A DNA stretch of 64,000 nt from Acidobacteriota bacterium (lineage in GTDB: Bacteria > Acidobacteriota > Terriglobia > Terriglobales > Acidobacteriaceae): the NCBI GenBank assembly GCA_031296115.1, contig JARLGI010000019.1, positions 157,098-221,097 of the forward strand, read 5' to 3'. Under the pieces are notes generated by a model. The model made no database searches and was not told the DNA's origin. It saw only the letters and a program-made list of their open reading frames with translations. The position numbers were made by a program, and so were the translations under genes. Below are positions 1-9,400 of this stretch, one piece after another (the first letter of the stretch is position 1; each line of letters starts with the position of its first letter).

Positions 1-388
1 TGCCGATTCCCTGAAGAGGGGCGATGGAAATGGCAAACAAAACCACATTCATCGGATGGTCCAGAAGATAGAACGTGTCCAGAAGGTCTTTCAGCCCGAT
101 GTCGTGTGCGGTCAGCGTGCGCGGGTAGTCCCTGGAAAAGCGCGGGGTCAGACGACGAACCGTGCCGGCCGGATTGCCGTCCAGCGTAGCGTCAATCAGG
201 ATAACCTTGCGGGCGCGCTGCATGGGATCGAGCAGCAGGAAACTCCCGGTGCCGCCATCCAGAAGCTCAACTCCCGGCGGAACATCCAATTGCTCCAGGT
301 GACGCACCACGTGAACGCCTACGCCTTCGTCACCCATCAACACGTTGCCAATGCCCAGCACCAGCAGGTGGCCGGCGCTTTCAGTCAT
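1..388 (-). CDS. hyaD: [NiFe]-hydrogenase maturation protease (partial, 3' end beyond window)
   Basis: HyaD/HupD-type endopeptidase that trims the C-terminal tail of the hydrogenase large subunit after nickel insertion. The visible 129 residues begin MTESAGHLLVLGIGN and show the family's GIGNxLMGDEGVGVHVV start, whose Asp/Glu helps bind nickel, followed by a conserved LLDGGTG segment and LIDATLDG. The ATG at 386-388 overlaps the end of the cytochrome b gene by 8 bases, so translation is probably coupled. The gene leaves the window at base 1, so the last part of the protein is not seen. It is last in the visible operon order small subunit, large subunit, cytochrome b, protease, which matches hya/hup operons. 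The identification is firm; only the end is unknown. Confidence 0.9.
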   Translation of the reverse strand, partial: MTESAGHLLVLGIGNVLMGDEGVGVHVVRHLEQLDVPPGVELLDGGTGSFLLLDPMQRARKVILIDATLDGNPAGTVRRLTPRFSRDYPRTLTAHDIGLKDLLDTFYLLDHPMNVVLFAISIAPLQGIG

Positions 389-1085
389 GGTCGCTGCGCC
401 GCAGGAACTTCCAACCACCCACCATCGAGGACGTAGTCCCCCGGCCCTCGATGTAGTCGTGGTAGAAGACCAGGTAAACGTGCACGATCGCAAACAGGAT
501 GAAGAACCACATCATGGCGTGGTGCCATTGCCGGACACGGAACTCGCCGCCCATGAGCGGCACAATCCACCGGAACATCTGCGGCAGGAGAGCGTTGCTC
601 ATGCTGGAGTAGAGCGCGAAGCCCGTCGTCGACTGAAATAGAAACGCCAGAAACGACAGGAAGTAGATGAAGCCGGCCAGCGAGTTGTGGCCCAGTGAGA
701 TGTCTCCGCGGAGCTTCGTCTGCAATACATCGACCTTCAATACCTCGCCGATTTCCTCCACCTGGGCCCGCTTGTAGGGGATGAAATTCGTCCAGCGTGC
801 GAAGGCGTTGCCCACGAATCCCCAGTAGATACGAACCAGAAACATGAAGAAGAAGACGAAGGCTGTGACGAAATGAATGAAGCGGACCGTGCCGAACCAA
901 TACTGCTGGTACGCCTCGGAAGCGTAGAAGATCGACTGCGGATTGCCAATCAGGTAGCCGGTGGCAATCAACACCACTACGCAGAGGGCGTTGACCCAGT
1001 GATAGAACCTGACCGGCAGCTCCCATACATAGACTCTCTGATAAGTTGCAGCGGATGCGTTGGCCATGTCCCCGTCCTCATTCAA
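381..1085 (-). CDS. hyaC: Ni/Fe-hydrogenase b-type cytochrome subunit
   Basis: 234-residue integral membrane cytochrome b that anchors the hydrogenase and passes electrons from the small subunit to the quinone pool. Four hydrophobic spans are visible: around HWVNALCVVVLIATGYLIG, the FVTAFVFFFMFLVRIYWG span, GFIYFLSFLAFLFQ, and MMWFFILFAIVHVYLVFYH. Histidines at their edges (YHWVN, RFIHF, WHHAMM, IVHVY) are candidate haem ligands. Family members are usually 220-250 residues, so it is full length. Its start overlaps the large subunit stop by 8 bases (1078-1085) and its stop overlaps the protease start by 8 bases, indicating one tightly coupled operon. Confidence 0.93.
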   Translation of the reverse strand: MNEDGDMANASAATYQRVYVWELPVRFYHWVNALCVVVLIATGYLIGNPQSIFYASEAYQQYWFGTVRFIHFVTAFVFFFMFLVRIYWGFVGNAFARWTNFIPYKRAQVEEIGEVLKVDVLQTKLRGDISLGHNSLAGFIYFLSFLAFLFQSTTGFALYSSMSNALLPQMFRWIVPLMGGEFRVRQWHHAMMWFFILFAIVHVYLVFYHDYIEGRGTTSSMVGGWKFLRRSDHD

Positions 1086-2793
1086 ACTTAATCTGGTGAA
1101 TGTGCTTGCCCTCGGGATCGTACAGGTGCACAGCGCAGGCGATGCACGGGTCGAAAGAGTGGATCGTCCGCAGGATTTCCAGCGGCTGCTCGGGATTCGC
1201 CAGGTGCGTGCCGATCAGGGACGCCTCGTAGGCCGAACGCTGGCCCTTGGGATCGCGCGGCGATGCGTTCCAGGTGCTCGGCACAACCAGTTGGTAGTTG
1301 TCGATCTTGCCATCCTTGATCTTGATCCAATGTGCCAGGGCGCCACGCGGCGCCTCTGTGAGTCCAACTCCCTGTGCCGTCGCCGGCCAGGTGGAAGGCT
1401 CCCACCGATCGCGTGTGAAGGTGGAAAGCTCACCCGTCTTTATTTGTGCCATCAGCTCATCGTAGAAGTCCTTCATCCAGTGCGCCACGAGGCGGGTCTC
1501 CAGACCGCGGGCCGCGGTCCGGCCCAGGGTCGAGAACAGGGCGGTGATCGGCACGCCCAGGCGACCGAGAGCTTCGTTCACCACGTCCTTCACTTCCGTG
1601 CTGCCCTTGGCATAGGAGACCAGCAGACGCGCCAGCGGTCCGACCTCCATCGCGTGGTCTTTCCAGCGTGGCGTTTTCAGCCATGAGTACTTGCCTTCGA
1701 CATTGAGCTGCTCATAGGGGGGCTTGGGTCCCGTGTAGTTGAATTCGGTTTCGCCGTCGAAGGGATGGAGCCCGCTGGCCTCTCCACTGGAATAGGAGTA
1801 CCAGGAATGCTCGATATACTCCTTGATCTCTTGCGAGTCACGGCCATTCACCGGATACACTTCGTTCAGGTTGCGATCCAGGATCGCTCCCCGGGCAAAC
1901 TTGAAGTAGTCGGGCTGGCCGTAGCCGCGGGTGGGTAGATCGCCGTAGGCGAGGTAGTTTTTCAGGCCGCCGCCAATCGCCGCCCAATCCTTGTAGAAGC
2001 CGGCGATGGCCATCAGGTCGGGTATGTACACCTGTTCGACGAAGGCGATGGCGCCGTTGATCAAGCTTCCGACGTAGTTCAACCGGTCCATGTTGATGGC
2101 ATTCACTTCGTCGGTGTTGATCGAGCAGGGCACTCCCCCGACCAGGTAATTCGGGTGCGGATTCTTGCCCCCGAAAATGGTGTGGATCTTGACGATTTCC
2201 TTTTGCCACTCCAGCGCTTCCAGATAATGCGTCACCGCCAGCAGGTTCACTTCCGGCGGCAGCTTGTAGGATGGGTTCCCCCAATAGCCGTTGGCGAAGA
2301 TACCCAATTGCCCGCTGGCCACAAAGGCCTTCAGCTTGTCCTGCACGGCGGCAAAGTATTTCGGCGAACTCTTGGGCCAACTGGAGATGGAGGTGGCGAT
2401 CTGCGCGGTCTTCTGCGGGTCGGCCGAAAGCGAACTCACCACGTCCACCCAGTCCAGAGCGTGCAGGTGATAGAAGTGGACGACGTGGTCCTGCACGTAC
2501 TGCGTGCAAAACATCAGGTTGCGAATCAACTCAGCATTCTTGGGAACGGAAATCCCCAACGCGTCTTCCACGGTACGGACGCTGGCCAGCGCGTGCACCG
2601 TCGTACAAACGCCGCAGGCGCGCTCGGTAAAAGCCCAGGCATCGCGAGGGTCGCGCCCCTTCAGGATTTTTTCGAAACCACGCACCATGGTGCCGGCGCT
2701 GTAGGCATCCATGATGGTACCGTTTTCTACGACAGCCTCAATCCGAAGGTGCCCCTCGATGCGGGTAATAGGATCAACCACCATCCTTGCCAT
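1078..2793 (-). CDS. hyaB: [NiFe]-hydrogenase large (catalytic) subunit
   Basis: 571-residue catalytic subunit holding the Ni-Fe(CN)2CO site where H2 is split. The N-terminal ligand motif RACGVC (C60, C63) and the C-terminal motif DPCIACAVH (C550, C553, H556) are both intact, supplying the four cysteine ligands. The 15 residues after H556 (LYDPEGKHIHQIKFE) are the tail expected to be removed by the maturation protease encoded two genes downstream. The N-terminus (DPITRIEGHLR) is typical of group 1 uptake enzymes. The gene lies 30 bases after the small subunit gene and overlaps the cytochrome b gene. The protein is full length with no unusual substitution in the ligands. Confidence 0.96.
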   Translation of the reverse strand: MARMVVDPITRIEGHLRIEAVVENGTIMDAYSAGTMVRGFEKILKGRDPRDAWAFTERACGVCTTVHALASVRTVEDALGISVPKNAELIRNLMFCTQYVQDHVVHFYHLHALDWVDVVSSLSADPQKTAQIATSISSWPKSSPKYFAAVQDKLKAFVASGQLGIFANGYWGNPSYKLPPEVNLLAVTHYLEALEWQKEIVKIHTIFGGKNPHPNYLVGGVPCSINTDEVNAINMDRLNYVGSLINGAIAFVEQVYIPDLMAIAGFYKDWAAIGGGLKNYLAYGDLPTRGYGQPDYFKFARGAILDRNLNEVYPVNGRDSQEIKEYIEHSWYSYSSGEASGLHPFDGETEFNYTGPKPPYEQLNVEGKYSWLKTPRWKDHAMEVGPLARLLVSYAKGSTEVKDVVNEALGRLGVPITALFSTLGRTAARGLETRLVAHWMKDFYDELMAQIKTGELSTFTRDRWEPSTWPATAQGVGLTEAPRGALAHWIKIKDGKIDNYQLVVPSTWNASPRDPKGQRSAYEASLIGTHLANPEQPLEILRTIHSFDPCIACAVHLYDPEGKHIHQIKFE

Positions 2794-2823
2794 GCGATCA
2801 CCTCACTGTCAGTCGTGCTGCGC

Positions 2824-3951
2824 TTAGTCTTGTCCTGCGGTTGTTTCTCTGGTCGTGCTGTCGTCCGTGGTCCCCTTGCGCTCTTCTTCAATCAGTTTGT
2901 GTTTGCGGATGTTGGTGGTGACAGCATGGGCCCCCACGCCAATCAGCGCGCCGATACCCAACGTTGTGCCAATCTTGTCAGCCGTGCTTTCGATGCCGAA
3001 GCCGGGGAAGGAGGCCAGGTGCTGGTAGAAGGGCTCGTTGTCCCAGAAACCGGCTTCACTGCAGCCGATGCAGCCGTGTCCCGACTGGATGGGGTAGCTG
3101 ACCCCGCCGTTCCACTTGGTCACCGAGCATGCGTTATAGGTGACCGGCCCGCGGCAGCCCATCTTGTAAAGGCAATAACCCTTGCGCGCCTTCTCGTCGT
3201 CCCACATCTCGACGAACAGGCCAGCGTCGTAGTAGGCGCGCCGGTAGCAGGTGTCATGCACGCGCCGCGAATAGAACTCTTTCGGCCTCCCCTGGTTGTC
3301 CAACTCCGGCCCGTGGCCGAGCACCAGAACGTGAGTCACGACGCCGGTCATCACGTCGGCAATCGGTGGGCAGCCGGGAACGTTGATGACGGGCTTGTTG
3401 ATCAACTCATGGACGGGAGTTGCCCCGGTGGGATTCGGGCTCGCCGCTTGAATGCAACCGTTGGACGCGCAACTGCCCCATGCGATCACCGCCGCCGCAT
3501 CCTTTGCGCTCTCCTGCAATATGTCTTCTGCGGTTTTTCCCGCGATGCAGCAGTACACGCCGTCGTTCTTGACCGGGACGGAGCCTTCCACCAGCAGGAT
3601 GTATTGGCCGGGGTATTTCTTGATCGTGTCGTTCAGACATTTCTCGGCTTGGAACCCCGCCGCGGCCTGCAGCGTCTCGGTGTAGTCGAGCGAGATCAGG
3701 TCGAGGAGCACGTCCGCCACGATGGGGTGCGAAGAGCGGATGAACGACTCGCTGCAGCAGGTGCACTCCTGGAAGTGCAGCCAAACCACCGGCGGCCGCG
3801 GCTTCTTCTCGAAGGCTTGCACGACGGCGTTGAGGTGCGAGTTCGCAAGTCCGGCAGCGACCGCAGCGTAGCTGCAAAACTGGAGAAACTCACGCCGCGA
3901 GTACCCTTTGGACTTCATGATCTGCCAAATGGACGGAGAAGAAGAATTCAT
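2824..3951 (-). CDS. hyaA: [NiFe]-hydrogenase small subunit, six-Cys proximal cluster type
   Basis: 375-residue FeS subunit relaying electrons from the active site to cytochrome b. A Tat signal (SRREFLQFC, residues 18-26) exports the folded heterodimer, and a hydrophobic C-terminal helix (GTTLGIGALIGVGAHAV) anchors it. Proximal-cluster ligands are C63, C65, C66 (ECTCCSES), C161, C166 (GSCASNGC) and C194 (VPGCPP). The extra cysteines at 65 and 166 replace the glycines of standard enzymes and match the [4Fe-3S] cluster of O2-tolerant hydrogenases such as E. coli Hyd-1. Distal ligands H232, C235, C260, C266 and medial ligands C275, C294, C297 are also present. It is the first gene of the operon. 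I infer an aerobic-side H2 uptake role, with H2 oxidised on the outer face of the inner membrane. Confidence 0.95.
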   Translation of the reverse strand: MNSSSPSIWQIMKSKGYSRREFLQFCSYAAVAAGLANSHLNAVVQAFEKKPRPPVVWLHFQECTCCSESFIRSSHPIVADVLLDLISLDYTETLQAAAGFQAEKCLNDTIKKYPGQYILLVEGSVPVKNDGVYCCIAGKTAEDILQESAKDAAAVIAWGSCASNGCIQAASPNPTGATPVHELINKPVINVPGCPPIADVMTGVVTHVLVLGHGPELDNQGRPKEFYSRRVHDTCYRRAYYDAGLFVEMWDDEKARKGYCLYKMGCRGPVTYNACSVTKWNGGVSYPIQSGHGCIGCSEAGFWDNEPFYQHLASFPGFGIESTADKIGTTLGIGALIGVGAHAVTTNIRKHKLIEEERKGTTDDSTTRETTAGQD

Positions 3952-4353
3952 ATGGCCTCTTTTCTCGGAGCAACGAGTTGCGGGTTCCGAATCTCACGAA
4001 GGCGCTTTTTGGGCGGACCGGATACGCTCTGGGCGCGTACCTTCCCGCCACATCTTGATCCCGGCCTCGTATCAGGCTGGCCGTCCGATGAGGGCGCGTG
4101 AGAACCGCCGGACAGCGCTCGACAGCGAGGTTGGGCGTCATTGTTACTAGTGCCGTTCACCCAAGTCTGTGACGGCGGTCATAGGGCGATGTGACGGCAC
4201 CGTTTCCTGGGCTGTGGTGCGCAAATATTCCGTCCGAGCTCTGAACTCATTGAAAACACGGTCCGGCGTGGCAAAGTTCGCCCCGTTGCATGGCGATTTG
4301 AACCGCTCAGTTCGGTGGAACCAATCGCTTTGGTGCGACTACAATCCGACACA
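3952..4353. other. Intergenic region upstream of hydrogenase operon and integrase
   Basis: About 400 bases between the divergent hydrogenase small subunit gene and the integrase. It must contain the hydrogenase promoter, but I see no clear -35/-10 pair, regulator box or complete IS inverted repeat. Short open frames here have no recognisable domain and no good ribosome site. The left border of the IS element is probably inside this stretch but cannot be placed by eye. Confidence 0.5.
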
Positions 4354-5592
4354 ATGTTCAGTGGGCTGCAATTCTCCTCCCTCATCCGCGCGGGCTTTGG
4401 CGTCTGTTTGGAGCTCAGCACATTCCAGCGGTCCTCTGTTCGGTCGCGTTCAGGGCTGCTTGCAGAGAACCTGTTCTTACGGAAGCAGTTGGCCTTCTAC
4501 CAAGAACGTCAGATCCGACCCAAGCGGTTGACCGATGCCGCTCGCTTCAGCCTTGGCCTCTGGTCCAAGTTCTGTAACTGGAAATCAGCTTTGGTCATCG
4601 TCAACCCCGAAACGCTGATCGGATGGCATCGGCGAGGATTCAATCTGTTCTGGAAGCTGAAGTCACGTGCCGGACGGCCGAGGCTTCCCAAGAACATTCG
4701 CCAGTTGATTGCTCGGATGGTTGAGGAGAATCCAACGTGGGGGCAAGGTCGGGTGGCTGACGAACTGGCTCTGAATCTGGGGATTCGAGTCTCACCCAGA
4801 ACTATTGGGGCCTACTGGCCGAACCTGCCAGACAGTAGAGGCCCCTCATCACAGCGCTGGAACAGCTTCTTTCGCAATCACACCCGATCGATGCTAGCCT
4901 GCGATTTCCTAGTCGTGGTGACGGCAGGCCTTCGCCAGTCGTACGTCTTCGTGCTGATGGACATTGGCACGCGGACGATTGTGCGCTGCAATGTCACGGG
5001 CCATCCGACTGCCGCCTGGACGTTGCAGCAGTTTCGGGAAGTTCTTCCCAGCGAACATGGATACAGGTTCGTAATCCATGACCGCGATTCGATTTTCTCA
5101 GCCAGCCTGGACGAGGAAGTCAAAAGATCCTTCGGCCTCAGAGTCTTGCGAACACCCGTGCGCGCGCCAAAGGCAAATGCCTATTGTGAACGGCTGATAG
5201 GTGCATTGCGCCGCGAGTGTCTGGATTTCATGATCCCGTCTGGCGAGAGACACCTTCGCAGCTTACTGAAAGAATGGGTCGCGCATTACAATCAATCGAG
5301 CCCACATTCGAGCTTTGATACGGGAATGCCGGAGTCCTCAAACCTGCTGCCGCTCCCAAGTTGTGGCAGACACACGCTGCCAGAGGGCTCGCGAGTTATG
5401 GCTCGCCCGGTGCTGGGTGGGTTGCACCATGAGCATCGACTTGAGAGGTTCCTCAGCGCAAATCCCGTTCCCCCTCCTGCCATACCGGTTCTGGCCGAAC
5501 GCGGAGGCACACAGCTCAAAACACCTCGCCCAGTGCTGGTGGTGGATACGCGTGAGCAGAATCCATTCGACTTCTCGCGCTTCGAGGGCTAG
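4354..5592 (+). CDS. IS-type DDE integrase/transposase, C-terminus fused in frame to ERCC4 nuclease fragment
   Basis: Integrase-core (rve) transposase of a type common in Acidobacteria. Order: N-terminal helix region with AENLFLRKQLAFYQER, a winged-helix segment (GRPRLPKNIRQLIARM, then RVSPRTIGAYWP), and an RNase H-fold catalytic core with the acidic triad visible as ACDF (Asp), IHDRDSIF (Asp) and YCERLIG (Glu). The usual family end (PVLGGLHHE, near base 5430) is not followed by a stop. The frame instead runs through HRLERFLSANP into an ERCC4-type start (VVDTREQNPF) until TAG at 5590-5592. ATG 4354 fits the family N-terminus better than the upstream ATG at 4315. The core looks intact, so the enzyme could be active. 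The tail is best explained by loss of the IS right end on insertion into the nuclease gene, but a selected fusion cannot be excluded. Confidence 0.82.
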   Translation: MFSGLQFSSLIRAGFGVCLELSTFQRSSVRSRSGLLAENLFLRKQLAFYQERQIRPKRLTDAARFSLGLWSKFCNWKSALVIVNPETLIGWHRRGFNLFWKLKSRAGRPRLPKNIRQLIARMVEENPTWGQGRVADELALNLGIRVSPRTIGAYWPNLPDSRGPSSQRWNSFFRNHTRSMLACDFLVVVTAGLRQSYVFVLMDIGTRTIVRCNVTGHPTAAWTLQQFREVLPSEHGYRFVIHDRDSIFSASLDEEVKRSFGLRVLRTPVRAPKANAYCERLIGALRRECLDFMIPSGERHLRSLLKEWVAHYNQSSPHSSFDTGMPESSNLLPLPSCGRHTLPEGSRVMARPVLGGLHHEHRLERFLSANPVPPPAIPVLAERGGTQLKTPRPVLVVDTREQNPFDFSRFEG

Positions 5593-6006
5593 TTTAGCGG
5601 AGCTGAAAGGAGAGCGCTGAAGCTGGGCGACTACTCGATTTCGGGACTTGAGGACGTCTGCGTTGTCGAGCGCAAGGATCTCTCGGATCTGGTGCGCTCC
5701 TTCACCGTCGAGCGGCCAGTGTTTGTCGCTCGCCTGCGGCAGATGGCCGAGTACCCTCACTGCTTGCTGGTGGTCTCAGCTGCTTTGAGCCAAGTCAAAT
5801 CGCCCTATCCTCATTCGGCCGTCAATCCCAACCAGATTACCCAATCGTCGATCGCCGTGCTTGCCGGACTGCGGGTGCCGTTTGTCTGCACGGAGACGCA
5901 CGAAATGGGAGAAGAGATTCTCGCCTCGTATCTGTATCAGGTGCACCTCTATCAGTGGCTGGAAGAGAGTGGACTTGGCTCTGCTCTGACCGACAACGGC
6001 CTATGA
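5461..6006 (+). pseudogene. ERCC4-domain (XPF/Mus81-type) nuclease, interrupted by an in-frame amber codon
   Basis: Reading one frame through the stop at 5590-5592 gives a continuous ERCC4 nuclease domain: VVDTREQNPFDFSRFEG, then stop, then FSGAERRALKLGDYSI, CVVERKDLSDLV, PVFVARLRQMAEYPH and ending ALTDNGL. The catalytic nuclease signature of the family is present (D-T-R-E near the start and V-E-R-K-D after the stop). Homologues I recall have Trp at the stop position, so TGG has probably become TAG. The start is also lost, because the frame runs in from the integrase. The product would be a DNA structure-specific nuclease. As it stands it can only be made by readthrough of TAG or by internal initiation, so I call it a pseudogene. 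Confidence 0.8.
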
Positions 6007-6116
6007 TCAGCGCATCGATTCGACTGCCCAAGTTGTCAGTGTTGCCCGATGCAATTTCTGCGCACCACAGGCGAGCGTTGCATCTCGGTACTCAATGACC
6101 GCAAGAAAGGAGCGTC

Positions 6117-6455
6117 ATGGTACACGGAGATAGTGGAACTCCGGAACCAAGTGCAATGGAGTTGTGCGAGGCGTGCGGATTTCTCCGACCTGGTCGAGCA
6201 GAACAGGACAAGAATCGCCAAGAAATCTCGTTCCCTCGCGAAGGGGAAAGATTCGTTCAGATTCGAATCCCATTACTCGAGGTGCGCTTGCGTGGCGTTC
6301 AGGCAAGGGGCCGAGAGGCTCCCAATGCCGGTCCCGGAGCATCGCTACCCCAAAACAACGCGGACCTGATGCTCCCCGCGGTCGTCGATGAGCGGAACGT
6401 TTGGGGAATTGGACAGCGGCTTGCCGTCTATTTCAACCAAAATGACACCGCGTGA
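6117..6455 (+). CDS. Hypothetical protein of 112 residues (doubtful)
   Basis: Open frame with a good ribosome site (AAAGGAG four bases before ATG 6117), starting MVHGDSGTPEPSAMELCEACG. It follows the ERCC4 remnant by 110 bases on the same strand. It has no recognisable domain except a lone CxxC near residue 17. Its last 111 bases overlap the 3' end of the oppositely oriented glucan synthase, which weakens the case. It may be a real small gene or the remains of one. Apart from this the 6007-6344 stretch shows nothing. Confidence 0.3.
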   Translation: MVHGDSGTPEPSAMELCEACGFLRPGRAEQDKNRQEISFPREGERFVQIRIPLLEVRLRGVQARGREAPNAGPGASLPQNNADLMLPAVVDERNVWGIGQRLAVYFNQNDTA

Positions 6456-9400
6456 AACACCGGACGGATTCTCCACCCTGATGTTGTACATGGTGGAGTG
6501 ATAACGAAAACCCATGGAGTAGCTCGGCCAACTTCTCGGGATGCAGGGATCGATTGAGAGCACCGTTCCACGTAGGCGGAAGCCTAGAATCCATTCGATA
6601 GCGCCGCGGTAGAGCCATCCGGACGATCCGCTGTACCAAGTCCATCCACCGCGCCCTACATGCGGAAATTCGGAATAGACATCGCCCGCCGCCACGTACG
6701 GCTCCACCTTATAGCGCTGCATCTTCGCTCGCGAGGCAGTGCGATTGATCGGGTTGAGCATACGAAACAGCTCGCCTGCCTTATCACCGTCGCTGAGCGC
6801 CGCAAATGCCAGGACCGTCCATGCGGCAGCATGGGTATACTGGCCGCCATTTTCACGGATGCCAGGCAGATATCCTTTGATGTACCCCGGGTCCTGGGGT
6901 GTCTGATCAAACGGCGGGGTAAGTACCAACACCAGCCCTTCCGGTAGCCGCACCAGGTGGTGGTCGACTGCGGCCATGGCCCGCGCTCCACGGGCTGGTT
7001 CAGCGGCACCACTGAGGACTCCCCAGGACTGGACAATGGAGTCAATGCGGCACTCCTGGTCTTTGGCCGTACCGAGCGGCGTGCCATCATCGAAGAAGGC
7101 TCGGCGATACCACTCTCCGTCCCAACCTTCGCGCTCGAGAGCGGCTTTCAGCGCGCTGACATGCAGCCGCCACGTTTCGGCGCGCTTGTGCTCACCGCGC
7201 GCATCCGCAACCTTGGCGAACTCCCAGAGAATCGTGTGCAGGAACCAGCCGAGCCAAACACTCTCGCCCTTGCCCTCCCGGCCTACGCGGTTCATCCCAT
7301 CGTTCCAGTCGCCCGTGCCGATCAGCGGAAGACCGTGGCTACCGACAGCGAGGCTTCGGTCCAACGCTCGGGCGCAATGTTCAAAGAGGGTTGCGCTCGT
7401 CTCTGAGACCCGCGGTTGGAAGTACGATTCGAGTTGCCCAGCAGCGAGCGTATCGCCTTCAAGGAACGGGACGACCTCATCGAGCATGGCCAACTCTCCC
7501 GTCACCTCGATGTAATGGATTACGGCATAAGGCAGCCATAGCAGGTCATCGGAAATGCGCGTCCGAACGCCGCGTCCCGACGGCGGATGCCACCAGTGCT
7601 GGACATCGCCCTGGATGAATTGGCGCGACGCAGCACGCAATAGATGGGCGCGAGCGACGTCGCGCTTCGCGACGGTGAGCGCCATCACGTCCTGCAATTG
7701 ATCGCGGAAACCGTAGGCTCCACTGGTCTGGTAAAAGGCGGCGCGTCCCCATACTCGGCAGGAAAGCGTCTGGTAGAGCAGCCAGCGGTTCACCAGAATG
7801 TCCATCGACCGGTCAGGCGTTGTGATTTGCACGGTGCCGAGCACGTCGTCCCATTGCCGTGTGACCTCGGCTAAGACCTGGTCGAGGTTCGCTGCGCGAT
7901 AGCGATTGATCAATTCGCGGGCCTCTTCGCGGTCTTTTCCCTGGCCCAGCAAAACCACGATTTCGATGCGTTCATCGGGACGCAACTCGAACACCGTCTG
8001 CAGCGCAGCGCATGGGTCAAGACCGGCGCCCACCTTTCCGGAAAGCGGCCCGCTTCTTTGTAGTGCCGCCGGCCGCGCAGTCACGCCGTTGCGGCCCAGG
8101 AACTCGGTACGGTCGGCCGACCATGAGTTCTGCCGTCCGCAGAGGTCGAGGAAAGCAACTCGCCCGCCGAACTCACCGCCCCATGCGCTGCGGGCAAGTA
8201 GCGCATTCGTTTCCGAATCGAGCTCCGAGACAATGTGCGGAGCAGTACTGCTGCGCGAACTCCCTAGCACCCATTCCGCCGATGTCGTCACGGAGAGGCG
8301 ACGAGTTCGCGCTGAACGGTTCTGCAAAACCAAGCGGGAGATTTTGATCGGATCTTGAATCGGGACGTACTGGAGCAGCTCGGAGAGAATTCCTTGCGAT
8401 CCATTCCGGAACCGGCTATAGCCCTGGCCGTGCATTGCTACATAAGTAGAAGCTTCATCGCGAACTGGCAGGGCCGTCGGGCTCCAGACGACACCGGTGT
8501 CCTCATCACGGAGATAGACGGCTTCGCCGGGCGGATCCGTCACGGGATCATTCGACCAGGGAGTGAGTTGATTCTCGCGGCTGTTGCCGGACCAGGTATA
8601 GCCGCAACCGGATTCTGAGGCAAGAAAACCGAACGCGGAATTTGCGATGACATTGATCCACGGAGCCGGCGTGCGCAATCCTTCCCCAAGGACGATAACG
8701 TATTCCCGGCCCGCTTCGGCGAAGCCACCCAGGCCATTGAAGAATTCCAGCCCCGAGATGTTCAACGGTATGTCGGCATCTTTTCCGGCTCGAGACGGAC
8801 GAGGAGCGGGCCGGGTCAAAGCTTCCGAGCGCTGCGACCGGATAACCTGCTCGGCCAACGTGCCGTGCCGGCTGAGTAATACTGCACGGGCCACGGTTTG
8901 TAGCAGCGCACGTTCCTGCGTCGAGATCAGATCTCCCCGAAGGAGAATGACATTGCCGGGGACGCCATCCGACTCCGTAGAGATGCGCTGGTGGTGGGCT
9001 CGTATGAGATCGTCCAAAGAACCCTGGAGCTCCTGTTCATAAGACGGTGGCTTCTCGTTGATAATCACCACGTCAACCGACAAGCCCTTAATACCCCAAT
9101 ATTCATGTGCCCTCAACAAGTGCCGGATGATCCCCACATCCTCCGCTTCGTCGATCCTGGCCAGGACGATAGGCAGATCACCGGAAATTCCGTGCGCCCA
9201 TAGGGCGGAACGCTCGATCTTGCTTCGGCTCAGGAAATCGGACGACGGTCGCAGCGATGGGTCAGAGTACAGGACGGCATTGGCAAGCCTCTGGAACAAG
9301 TGGGCTTCGTCAGGAGTGATGCCAAGATGATGAAGTTGAACCTGTGCCTGCGTCCAAGCCGACATGACGGTGCGTTCCCAAGTTCTCGCATCCCGGTATT

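Noticed and set aside
2155..4101. 648-residue plus-strand open frame
   Set aside because: It lies antisense to the hydrogenase large and small subunit genes, which have intact motifs. High GC third positions often leave long antisense frames open.
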